From Sphaerisporangium rufum (GTDB lineage: Bacteria > Actinomycetota > Actinomycetes > Streptosporangiales > Streptosporangiaceae), in assembly GCF_016863395.1 (NCBI RefSeq), contig NZ_BOOU01000046.1, forward strand, positions 62,001 through 126,000: a DNA stretch of 64,000 nucleotides, in the 5' to 3' direction. The position numbers were made by a program, and so were the translations under genes. This document shows, piece after piece, positions 8,692-21,831 of this stretch. Each line of letters starts with the position of its first letter. The stretch's first letter is position 1. The notes beneath the pieces were generated by a model. It did no database searches and was not told the DNA's origin. It worked only from the letters and a program-made list of their open reading frames with translations.

Positions 8692-10680
8692 TTATCCCGC
8701 CTGCTTAACACTGGTTACGCGCACCCGCGCCGCCACCGGGAGATGATCTGAGAACGGGACGCGCGGAACCCACGCCCCGGTCACCGTCAATCCCGGGCTC
8801 ACCAGCAGGTGGTCGATCCGCCGGACCGGCCGGTCGGCCGGCGACGTCGGCGGGTCGCCGAACGCCGGGAGCGGGTCGGCCAGCCCGGCCGCGGTCAGCA
8901 CCCGCATCTCCGGATCGGCGGGCGTGGTGTTGAGATCGCCGGCCAGCAGCAGCGGCCGGGCCGGTCCGGTCCGGCGCGCGCGGGGCGTGCCGGCGTCCCG
9001 GGCCGGCACCCCGGCCGCCAGATCCCGGGCGATGGCCGCCACCTCCGGCGCCTGGCCCGGTGGAGACTGCAGGTGGGTGTTGACGACGCCCACCTCGGTG
9101 CCGCCCACCTCCAGCACCACGGCCTGCGCCTGCGCCCCGGTGGGATACCCGTGCCGGCCCAGCGGATGGGAGGCGATCTGCCGGACCGGCAGGTTCGTCA
9201 GCACGGCGTCCCCCCACAGCGCGTCGGCCGCCGGGGCGAAGTAGTGCCGCATGCCCAGCCCGCGGGCGATCCTGGCCAGGCCGTCGTGCCCGCCGTTGAG
9301 CAGCCAGCCCCGGTCCACCTCGCTCAGCAGCACCACGTCCGCGCCGGTACCGCGCACCCAGCCGGCCACCCGGTCCAGGTCGAGCCGGCCGGACAGCCCG
9401 AACCCCATCCGGATGTTGTAGGCGACCACCGTGAACCCGTCCCCGGTCACGGCGCGCGCCGCCGGCGGCGGGCGCCAGGTGATGGCGGCGACCGTCACGG
9501 CGACCACGATCGTCACCGCCACGGCCGCCCGGCCCGGCGGCGGCGCGGTGAGCAGCATCCGCCGGCCCCGGCCCGCGGCGAACGCGACCCCGCCCACCAG
9601 CGCGGCGAGCAGTACCGGGACCAGGCGGTTGGGAAAGCCCAGATCGGCGTCGTAGGCGGCGTAGTAGGCGAACACCGCGACCAGGAAGACCAGCGTGCCC
9701 CCCAACAGCGCGCCGCCGCCCCGCGCCGGACCGGCGGCGCGCGGCGCCGCGGCCACCCCCAGGCAGGCGCCCAGGGCCGGCGCGGCGATCAGCGCCGGGA
9801 TCGGGGAGTCCGCGGCGATCAGCAGCCAGGCCGACAGCGGGAACACCGCCACCGCGATCTGCCAGCGGGCCGGCGGTGCGGCGGCGAACGACGCCATGGC
9901 GAGCTGCCCGGCCACCAGCAGCCCCACCGTCACGGCCCGTGCCACCGGATCCTGCCCGGCGCCGCCGTCCGGCCCGGCCAGCCCGATGGTGGCCAGGTAC
10001 ATGCCGTGCAGGGCCAGCGCCGGGCCGAACAGGAACCACAGGTGCCAGGACGCCGGATCGGCGGTCGAGGGCACCAGCCGGGCGCAGGCCGGCAGCGCGA
10101 CGCACAGCGCGGCGACCGCGACGAACGGCCACGGACCCGGTCGCCAGGCCAGGTCCACCTGGTCCAGGGCCAGCTGGACGATCGCGGCGGCGGCCAGCCC
10201 GGCCGCGAGCCCCGCGGGCGCCGACCGGCGCGGCACGACGCGGGCGCACCCGTACAGCACGACGAGGCCGGCCGACACGCCGGCGCCGCTCACGTACAGT
10301 TGCGCGGTGCCGCCGCCGGTGGCCTGCAGCGCCAGCCGGGCCACGCCCAGCAGCGCCGCCCCGGCGAGCAGGACCGGTCTCGGCCCGGCCGGCCGGGCGG
10401 CCGGGACGGCGGCCAGCGGCAGCAGGAACCACAGGGCGGCGAACGCCCCCATCCGCTCCGGCGGCGTGTCGCCGGCCCGGCCGAACAGGGTGATCAGCGA
10501 CGGCAGGAACACCCGCAGCGCGTCGGTCAGCAGCAGCACCGCGAGGGCCGTGGTGAGCGCTGGCGCCGCCCGGCGGGTCCGCCGGGCGGCCGCGGCGGCG
10601 GCCCGGCGCGCGTGCCGGCCGAACGGTGACCGGACCGCGGGGCCGGTACGGGGCGGCGGTGCGACGGCGGGCTCACCCAT
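8692..10680 (-). CDS. Membrane protein with C-terminal endonuclease/exonuclease/phosphatase (EEP) domain
   Basis: 662-aa protein. Residues about 30-400 hold roughly ten hydrophobic helices rich in Ala, Leu and Val. The C-terminal third is an EEP fold: FTVVAYNIRMGFG, VVLLSEVDRGW (metal Glu), VVNTHLQSP, LLLAGDLNTTP, RIDHLLVSPG and FSDHLPVAARV contain the Asn, Glu, His, Asp/Asn and final Asp-His catalytic residues. The fold serves DNA repair nucleases, sphingomyelinases and inositol phosphatases. A membrane-anchored, probably outward-facing domain favours a phosphodiesterase over DNA repair, but this is open. ATG 10680 has a GGAGG site; a longer start at 10734 is less likely. Confidence 0.8.
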   Translation of the reverse strand: MGEPAVAPPPRTGPAVRSPFGRHARRAAAAAARRTRRAAPALTTALAVLLLTDALRVFLPSLITLFGRAGDTPPERMGAFAALWFLLPLAAVPAARPAGPRPVLLAGAALLGVARLALQATGGGTAQLYVSGAGVSAGLVVLYGCARVVPRRSAPAGLAAGLAAAAIVQLALDQVDLAWRPGPWPFVAVAALCVALPACARLVPSTADPASWHLWFLFGPALALHGMYLATIGLAGPDGGAGQDPVARAVTVGLLVAGQLAMASFAAAPPARWQIAVAVFPLSAWLLIAADSPIPALIAAPALGACLGVAAAPRAAGPARGGGALLGGTLVFLVAVFAYYAAYDADLGFPNRLVPVLLAALVGGVAFAAGRGRRMLLTAPPPGRAAVAVTIVVAVTVAAITWRPPPAARAVTGDGFTVVAYNIRMGFGLSGRLDLDRVAGWVRGTGADVVLLSEVDRGWLLNGGHDGLARIARGLGMRHYFAPAADALWGDAVLTNLPVRQIASHPLGRHGYPTGAQAQAVVLEVGGTEVGVVNTHLQSPPGQAPEVAAIARDLAAGVPARDAGTPRARRTGPARPLLLAGDLNTTPADPEMRVLTAAGLADPLPAFGDPPTSPADRPVRRIDHLLVSPGLTVTGAWVPRVPFSDHLPVAARVRVTSVKQAG

Positions 10681-10799
10681 GACATCCTCCCGGGGACATG
10701 AGCGATCTTCGGGCTCGGCTCCGGTGTGAGGCAAGCCCCGGCACGGGGTGAGCGGATATGGCCCGCGGCGGGCGAGCGTGCCGCCCGGTCGCCGGCGGG

Positions 10800-10835
10800 C
10801 GCCGCTAAACTGGCAGGAAGCTTTACTGCAGGGCC
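10800..10835 (+). promoter_or_regulatory. AT-rich control element upstream of the ROK gene
   Basis: CTAAACTGGCAGGAAGCTTT and the following ACTGCAG form an AT-rich island about 45-75 bases before the ROK start in otherwise very GC-rich DNA. It shares CTAAAC and a central AAGCTTT/AAAGTTT-like core with the palindrome before the GH3 gene (13830-13851). It is probably the promoter or operator of the regulator gene. Confidence 0.3.
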
Positions 10836-10876
10836 ACGTCCGGCGTGGCCGGGGGGATCACGGAAGAAAGCGGGCG

Positions 10877-12055
10877 ATGGAGCGACGTCCTGGCGTGCCC
10901 AGGTTGCTGCGGGAGATCAACGACCGGGCGGCGCTGGAGCTGCTGCTCGCCTCCGGGCCGCTCACCCGCGGCCAGATCGGCGATCTGACCGGCCTGTCCA
11001 AGGTCACCGCCTCGCAGGCGCTGTCCCGGCTGGAGGAACGCGGGCTGGTCGAGGTGGTGGGGGAGCAGGCGGGCACCCGGGGGCCGAACGCCGCCCTGTA
11101 CGGAGTGATCCCGTCCTCCGCCTACGTCGCCGGCCTGGAGGTGGGCCCCGAACAGGTCACCGCCGCCGTGGCCGGCATCAACGGCGAGATCGTCGCGGAG
11201 GCGACCGTCTCGCCGGGCGACCACGACGACCCGGTACCGATGATCCGCGACGCCGTGCTGAAGGCGGGCCGGTCGGCCCGGGTGGCACCGGGCCGGCTGA
11301 AGGGCATGGTGATCGGCACCCCGGGTGTGGTGGACCCGCGCACCGGAGAGGTCCGGTTCTCCTTCGACCTGCCCGGCTGGCAGCGGATCGGGCACCACGC
11401 CCTGGCGCGTGACCTGCGCCTGCCGGTCACCATCGAGAACGACGTGAACCTGGCCGCCCTCGCCGAGCGGTCGCAGGGCGCGGCGCGCGGGGTGGACGAC
11501 TTCGTGCTGCTGTGGATCGAGCGCGGCGTGGGCCTGGCCGTCGTGCTCGGCGGGCGGCTGCACCGGGGCCGGTCCGGCAGCGCGGGCGAGATCGGCTACC
11601 TGCCGGTGCCGGGCGTGCCGCCGGCCGAGGACGTCCGTGCGGTGCCCGGCCGGCTGCCCGCGCTGGCGGGCGGCCTGGCCTCCCTGGTCAGCGCCGAGGC
11701 GGTCGCCGAGCTGGCTGCCGCGCACGGGTTCGCCGGCCGGCCGGCCGCCGAGGCCGTACACGCCGCGGCGGCCGGCGCGGCCGGCGGCGAGGAGTTCCTG
11801 GACGAGCTGGCCCGGCGGCTGGCACTCGGCGTCGCCTCGGTGTGCGTCGTGCTGGATCCGGCGCTGGTGGTGCTCAGCGGCGAGGTGGGCCGGGCGGGCG
11901 GCGGCCCGCTCACCCGGCGGGTGGCCGCGGCCGTCGCCCGCATGTGCCCCATCCGCCCCGACGTGGTGACCGGCGAGGTGCCGGGACGCCCGGTGCTGCG
12001 CGGCGCGATCCTGGCCGCGCTGGACCGGGCCCGCGAGGAGATCTTCGCCTCCTGA
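10877..12055 (+). CDS. ROK-family transcriptional regulator
   Basis: 392-aa repressor-type protein: N-terminal winged helix (ELLLASGPLTRGQIGDLTGL, then SKVTASQALSRLEERGLVE) and a C-terminal sugar-kinase-like ROK domain with IENDVNLAALAE and GSAGEIGYLPV. The zinc motif CxCGxxGCxE that follows GEIG in NagC, Mlc and most ROK proteins is absent; the sequence goes directly to a Pro/Ala-rich stretch. ATG 10877 is chosen because it starts exactly at the regulator fold; the upstream in-frame extension is atypical. The gene is convergent with a NagZ-like GH3 gene 21 bases away. Control of amino-sugar recycling is inferred from that neighbour. Confidence 0.87.
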   Translation: MERRPGVPRLLREINDRAALELLLASGPLTRGQIGDLTGLSKVTASQALSRLEERGLVEVVGEQAGTRGPNAALYGVIPSSAYVAGLEVGPEQVTAAVAGINGEIVAEATVSPGDHDDPVPMIRDAVLKAGRSARVAPGRLKGMVIGTPGVVDPRTGEVRFSFDLPGWQRIGHHALARDLRLPVTIENDVNLAALAERSQGAARGVDDFVLLWIERGVGLAVVLGGRLHRGRSGSAGEIGYLPVPGVPPAEDVRAVPGRLPALAGGLASLVSAEAVAELAAAHGFAGRPAAEAVHAAAAGAAGGEEFLDELARRLALGVASVCVVLDPALVVLSGEVGRAGGGPLTRRVAAAVARMCPIRPDVVTGEVPGRPVLRGAILAALDRAREEIFAS

Positions 12056-12076
12056 CCCTGCGGCATCCGGCACGGA

Positions 12077-13546
12077 TCAGGTGGTGAGCAGCTCGGCGGC
12101 GGCCCGCGCGTTGGCGCGCGCCGCGCCGTAGGTGGCGATGTAGGCCGCGGCCGGCGGCCGCCAGATCGGCAGCCCCATCTCCACCAGGGTGGCGTCCGGC
12201 CGGGCGGCCAGCAGCGCGGACACGATGTCCCGGCTCTCCCGGTACCGGTGGGCGTCCCTGACCACGATGACCAGGGACCGATTCCGGGCCCGGTCCAGCA
12301 GGCCGGGTACCTCGGCCGGGTCCGGCCGGGTGCGGACGACCTCCGCGGCCGGCAGCCACGGCGCGAAACCCCACGGCACGTCGCCGGCCGCGATGTTGGG
12401 CGGGGTCTCCACCTCGACCACGAGCGGGTCGGTGAGCGGGCGCGGCGTGCCGGACAGGCTCACCGCCCGGCGGGCGGCGGCCAGCCCGACTCCCTCGCCG
12501 TCCGGGGCCGCCGGGCGCGGCCCGCCGAACCACGCGCGCAGCCGGGCCACTCGCTCGGCGGCCTCTTCCAGGCGCGCCGCGGTGAGCCGGCCGTCGCCGA
12601 CCGCGGTCACGATCGCCTGCCCGATCTCGGCCACCTGCGTCCGGGTGGGCAGCGGCCCCAGGCACAGCAGGTCGGCGCCGGCGGCCAGCGACATCACCGC
12701 ACCGCCGCCGAGGCCGACCGACTCGCTGATGGCGTGCATGTCCAGCGCGTCGGAGATCACGACTCCGTCGTAGCCCAGCTCGGTCCGCAGCAGCCCGGTC
12801 AGCGCGGGGGCCGACAGGGTGGCGGGCTCGCGCCCGGTCAGGGACGGCACCCGCACGTGCGCCGTCATGATCGACTTGGTGCCGGCCTCGATCGCGGCCC
12901 GGAACGGGACCAGCTCCCGTTCCCACAGCACCTCGCGCGGCACGTCCACCTCGGGGATCTCCAGGTGCGAGTCCTGCCGGGTGGCCCCGTGCCCGGGGAA
13001 GTGCTTCGCGCAGGCCGCCACGCCGGCCTCCTGCAGCCCGTGCACCGCCGCCACGGTGTGCCGGGCCACCAGTGCCGGGTCCGCGCCGAAGGCGCGCGTC
13101 CCGATGATCGGGTTGTCGTCGGCCGTGTTGACATCCGCGTCCGGCGCCATGTCCAGGTTCACCCCGCACCGGGCAAGCTCGTCGCCGATCGAGTGGTATA
13201 CCCGGCGGGTCAGTTCCACGTCGTCCACGGCGCCGAGCGCCGCGTTGCCCGGATAGGGACTGCCCACGTGGTAGGCGAGCCGGGTGACGTCGCCGCCCTC
13301 CTCGTCCAGCGAGATCACCGGGTCCCCGGCCTCGCGCAGGCGGGTGGTCAGCGCGGTGAGCCCGGCGGCGTCCGCCACATTGAACCCGAAGAGGGTGACG
13401 CCGCCGAGCCCGGCGGCGAGATCGTGCAGCAGCCAGTCGGGCGCGGTCGTGCCCGGAAAGGCGGCCAGCAGCGTGCCCGCCGCCAGGCGGTGCAGGCCGG
13501 GGTCGCCGTCCGGCGGGATGGGCCCGTTCGCGGAGAACTCAGACAT
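12077..13546 (-). CDS. Glycoside hydrolase family 3, NagZ-like beta-N-acetylglucosaminidase
   Basis: 489-aa GH3 enzyme with no signal peptide, so cytoplasmic. KHFPGHGATRQDSH (from Lys181) carries the Asp-His dyad (Asp192, His194) that acts as acid/base in NagZ-type enzymes. The nucleophile is Asp266 in VVISDALDM. Such enzymes remove N-acetylglucosamine from imported wall fragments or chito-oligosaccharides. A C-terminal domain of about 130 residues follows the barrel. ATG 13546 gives MSEFSANG. The ribosome site is weak (AGGA close by, GAGGAG further away). The leader from the candidate operator is about 280 bases. Confidence 0.87.
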   Translation of the reverse strand: MSEFSANGPIPPDGDPGLHRLAAGTLLAAFPGTTAPDWLLHDLAAGLGGVTLFGFNVADAAGLTALTTRLREAGDPVISLDEEGGDVTRLAYHVGSPYPGNAALGAVDDVELTRRVYHSIGDELARCGVNLDMAPDADVNTADDNPIIGTRAFGADPALVARHTVAAVHGLQEAGVAACAKHFPGHGATRQDSHLEIPEVDVPREVLWERELVPFRAAIEAGTKSIMTAHVRVPSLTGREPATLSAPALTGLLRTELGYDGVVISDALDMHAISESVGLGGGAVMSLAAGADLLCLGPLPTRTQVAEIGQAIVTAVGDGRLTAARLEEAAERVARLRAWFGGPRPAAPDGEGVGLAAARRAVSLSGTPRPLTDPLVVEVETPPNIAAGDVPWGFAPWLPAAEVVRTRPDPAEVPGLLDRARNRSLVIVVRDAHRYRESRDIVSALLAARPDATLVEMGLPIWRPPAAAYIATYGAARANARAAAELLTT

Positions 13547-13913
13547 GGTCCTGCTCGACTCCTCGCCTCGGGAATGACATCGGCCCCTCAGTGCCAGCCT
13601 TTCACGGCCACGCCGGACGGCCCGGAGGCCGGGGTGCCGTCCTACCTGCGGTGATGTGATGGCCCGGTGGTGAACCGCGGTAGGCCGGCAGTGGCCGGCC
13701 GAGGACGGGGGTGGTCCTCGGCGCCGGGCGGCCACCGGACCGCCCGATCTCCGGCCGGATGCGGGTCCTGGTGCGGCCGGTGCCGCGCCAGGAAAGGGCT
13801 GGACGATCGTGCATGGATATCCGCTGGTCAAACTAACAAGAAAGTTTGTTTAGAGAAACTCTCGTTAGCCTATCGTGATCCGGTCATGCGCGCCGGCCGG
13901 ACGCGCCGAGGGA
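13547..13913. other. Non-coding gap between the GH3 gene and lhr (367 bases)
   Basis: No convincing gene in either strand. It holds the upstream region of the GH3 gene, including an AT-rich patch at 13825-13875 with the palindrome described separately, and the region just after the lhr stop. Frames crossing it give low-complexity Arg/Gly/Pro peptides. Confidence 0.6.
13830..13851 (-). promoter_or_regulatory. Palindromic operator upstream of the GH3 gene, ROK type
   Basis: AAACTAACA-agaa-AGTTTGTTT: arms of 9 bases match at 7 positions as an inverted repeat around 4 bases. The central AAAGTTT and the outer CTAAC/GTTTAG resemble the CTAAC...AAAGTTT type sites I associate with ROK regulators in actinomycetes. 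The nearby ROK gene is the obvious candidate partner. Confidence 0.45.
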
Positions 13914-18632
<4,719 letters not shown>

Positions 18633-18672
18633 GCCCCCCGCGTGACCTGGACGGGCGCCGGTCTGGGCCGGC

Positions 18673-18693
18673 TATGTCGACCTGCGGGACATA
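18673..18693. promoter_or_regulatory. Inverted repeat between lhr and the VOC gene
   Basis: TATGTC (18673-18678) and GACATA (18688-18693) are perfect 6-base arms 9 bases apart, in the 103-base divergent spacer between lhr and the VOC gene. An operator serving one or both genes is possible. Confidence 0.3.
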
Positions 18694-18735
18694 CCGGAAC
18701 TTGACATCGGCCCGGGCCGGGCCGTCCCCTGAGGT

Positions 18736-19224
18736 ATGGCAATCGATTACGCGGCCATCGAAGCGGCCCGGGAGCGCATCCGCCAGACGCACCTGCGTGA
18801 GCGGCGCCCGGAAAGCAGTGCCCGCGGGCTTCACCATTTCGCGCTCATCTGCTCCGACGTGGAGCGGACCATCGAGTTCTACCAGGGCCTCCTGGAGTTC
18901 CCGCTGACCGAGATCTTCGAGAACCGTGACTACAAGGGCTCCAACCACTTCTTCTTCGATATAGGCAACGGCAACCTGCTCGCCTTCTTCGACCTCCCGG
19001 GGCTGGATCTCGGTCCCTACCAGGAGGTCCTCGGCGGGCTGCACCACATAGCGATCTCCGTCGAGCGCGGCCGGTGGGAGCGGCTGCGTGACAAGCTCGA
19101 CGAGGCCCAGGTGCCCTACCAGCTGGAGAGCGACGCCTCGATCTACTTCCGCGACCCGGACGGGGCTCGGCTGGAGCTGCTGGCCGACCCGCTCGGCGAG
19201 ATGTACGGCTCCCGGGTGCTCTGA
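18736..19224 (+). CDS. VOC (glyoxalase/dioxygenase fold) family protein
   Basis: 162-aa single-module vicinal-oxygen-chelate protein. Likely metal ligands are His in GLHHFALICS, His in GLHHIAISV and Glu in DPDGARLELLADP. About 30 helical residues precede the fold. Such proteins include lyases, isomerases and ring-cleaving dioxygenases; the substrate cannot be told. It is divergent from lhr. Its stop codon begins a 12-base tandem duplication. Confidence 0.8.
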   Translation: MAIDYAAIEAARERIRQTHLRERRPESSARGLHHFALICSDVERTIEFYQGLLEFPLTEIFENRDYKGSNHFFFDIGNGNLLAFFDLPGLDLGPYQEVLGGLHHIAISVERGRWERLRDKLDEAQVPYQLESDASIYFRDPDGARLELLADPLGEMYGSRVL

Positions 19225-19245
19225 ACCGGGCCGTGAACCGGGCCG
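19222..19245. repeat. 12-base tandem duplication at the VOC stop codon
   Basis: TGAACCGGGCCG occurs twice in perfect tandem (19222-19233 and 19234-19245); the first copy starts with the stop codon of the VOC gene. Confidence 0.85.
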
Positions 19246-19386
19246 TGCGGCCCGGCCGCGGGTGCCACGGCCCCGGGCCGGGCCCATCGCGTGCCCGGGT
19301 GTGGACGGCGAGTGACGCCAGATGGGGCCGCCGAGTGCCTCATCGCCGGCCCCGGCCCGGCCCTTCGGGTGGCTCATACTGGGAAG

Positions 19387-19581
19387 ATGCGTTTGACGGA
19401 CTTCTGGAACAGGATGCACCGCCACTTCGGCGACAGATACGCCCAGTCCTGGGCGCAGGACTATGTGCTCGCCGAGCTGGGCGGGCGCACGGTGGTGCAG
19501 GCGCTCGCCGACGGGGTGGGGGCCAAAGAGGTCTGGCGCGCTGTCTGCGGCGTCACCGACGTCGACTCCCGGCTGCGCTGA
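19387..19581 (+). CDS. DUF3046 protein
   Basis: 64-aa soluble protein, MRLTDFWNRMHRHFG to the end DVDSRLR. It matches the DUF3046 family found just before recA across actinobacteria. The core is two short helices with the invariant LAELGGRTVVQALADGV and VWRAVC. Function is unknown. The ATG follows GGGAAG. It is separated from recA by 228 bases that hold the recA control elements, so it is probably transcribed independently. Confidence 0.88.
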   Translation: MRLTDFWNRMHRHFGDRYAQSWAQDYVLAELGGRTVVQALADGVGAKEVWRAVCGVTDVDSRLR

Positions 19582-19683
19582 CGGCCGCACTCGCGGGAGT
19601 CGCGGACACCGCGACGGCCCGGGAGCGATGGCCGCCGAGATCCTTTCTCCGGCCGGCGGGTCTCCGGCCGCGTCGGCCCCCGA

Positions 19684-19699
19684 TCGAACAATCGTTCGG
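19684..19699 (+). promoter_or_regulatory. LexA (SOS) box of recA
   Basis: TCGAACAATCGTTCGG matches the Gram-positive SOS box TCGAAC-N4-GTTCGA with a single terminal mismatch. It is about 110 bases before the recA start. Confidence 0.8.
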
Positions 19700-19742
19700 C
19701 TATATTTGACGGACCGGCGCCCGTGGGCGCGCCCGGCGGAAA

Positions 19743-19765
19743 TTGTCGGTGGCGCCCCGTAGCTT
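19743..19765 (+). promoter_or_regulatory. RecA-NDp (PafBC-type) promoter of recA
   Basis: TTGTCGGTG (19743-19751), 8 bases, then TAGCTT (19760-19765) fits the mycobacterial RecA-NDp motif tTGTCRgtg-N8-TAnnnT exactly. PafBC drives this LexA-independent DNA-damage promoter in mycobacteria. It ends 44 bases before the recA ATG. Confidence 0.7.
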
Positions 19766-19809
19766 CCAGGCGACGGAAAAGACTTCAACACCCTCTAGGG
19801 GGGCACTCC

Positions 19810-20946
<1,137 letters not shown>

Positions 20947-20960
20947 GCGGACCCGATCCG

Positions 20961-21665
20961 ATGACGGCGCACGATGAGACTCCGGACGGCCTTCGCCGCG
21001 GCGACTGGGGGGCCTGGGTCGAAGAGCGGCCGGGGCGGCCGGCCGCCGATCGCCGTCGCCGCCGGGCCGGCCGGTCCCGGCGGGACGGCGGCGATCCGCA
21101 GCCCCGGCCGGATCTCGGGGCCGACGGCCCGGTGCCGGGTTCGGCGGCGGCCGACGGGCCACCGGGTGATCCGGCGGCGGTGGCGCGGGCGGTCTGCCTG
21201 CGCCTGCTGACCATGGCGCCGCGCACCCGGGCCCAGCTGGCCGAGGCGCTGCGCCGCCGGGGCATCCCCGATGCCGCGGCCGATTCGGTGCTGTCCCGGT
21301 TCTCCGACGTCGGGCTGATCGACGACGAGGCCTTCGCCGCGGCGTGGGTCAGCTCCCGGCATGCCGGGCGCGGGCTGGCCCGCCGGGCGCTGGCCGCCGA
21401 GCTGCGCAACCGCGGGGTCGAGGAGGAGGTCGTCCGGGAGGCCGTCGACCGGCTCGATCCGGACGAGGAGATCGAGACGGCCCGGCGGCTGGTGGAGCGC
21501 AGGTTGCCCGGCACCCGCGGGCTGGCCACCCCGGCCCGCGTCCGGCGGCTGGCCGGCATGCTCGCCCGCAAGGGCTACTCCAGCGGCCTCGCCTACCGCG
21601 TCGTGCGGGAGGCGCTGGAGGCCGAGGACCATCCCGCCGAGGACCTGCCGGACACCTTCGACTGA
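20961..21665 (+). CDS. recX: Regulatory protein RecX
   Basis: 234-aa inhibitor of RecA filament growth. Three tandem three-helix repeats fill residues about 75-225 (ARAVCLRLLTMAPRTRAQLA, FSDVGLIDDEAFAAAWVSSR, ARRLVERRLPG). The first 75 residues are a polar Arg/Gly/Asp-rich arm, as in other actinobacterial RecX. It starts 14 bases after recA, so it is co-transcribed with it. A stem-loop (21705-21736) follows. Confidence 0.92.
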   Translation: MTAHDETPDGLRRGDWGAWVEERPGRPAADRRRRRAGRSRRDGGDPQPRPDLGADGPVPGSAAADGPPGDPAAVARAVCLRLLTMAPRTRAQLAEALRRRGIPDAAADSVLSRFSDVGLIDDEAFAAAWVSSRHAGRGLARRALAAELRNRGVEEEVVREAVDRLDPDEEIETARRLVERRLPGTRGLATPARVRRLAGMLARKGYSSGLAYRVVREALEAEDHPAEDLPDTFD

Positions 21666-21704
21666 GGGTGTCGGAGGCGAACGCCTGCCGGCGACGCCCG
21701 GCTT

Positions 21705-21736
21705 GCCTCCCGGCGGCCAGGAGGCGGCCGGGAGGC
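21705..21736. terminator. Stem-loop terminator between recX and the LLM gene
   Basis: GCCTCCCGGC and GCCGGGAGGC form a perfect 10-bp stem with a 12-base loop, between two convergent genes. No U-run follows, as is common in actinomycetes. Confidence 0.5.
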
Positions 21737-21831
21737 GGGTGAACGCCCGGTCGAGCGGTCGTCCGGGGCGACGGCGCCGGGTCCGATGCCCGCCGACCGC
21801 AGGCCCGATCTTCCCTGCCGGTCGGCCCGCC

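Noticed and set aside
9695-10729. Long plus-strand frames opposite the EEP gene
   Set aside because: Ala/Arg/Ser-rich shadow composition; the minus-strand frame has membrane helices and a full EEP motif set.
12077-13831. Possible longer GH3 protein starting near 13831
   Set aside because: The added 95 residues are Pro/Arg/Ser-rich without a signal peptide and would cross the operator palindrome.
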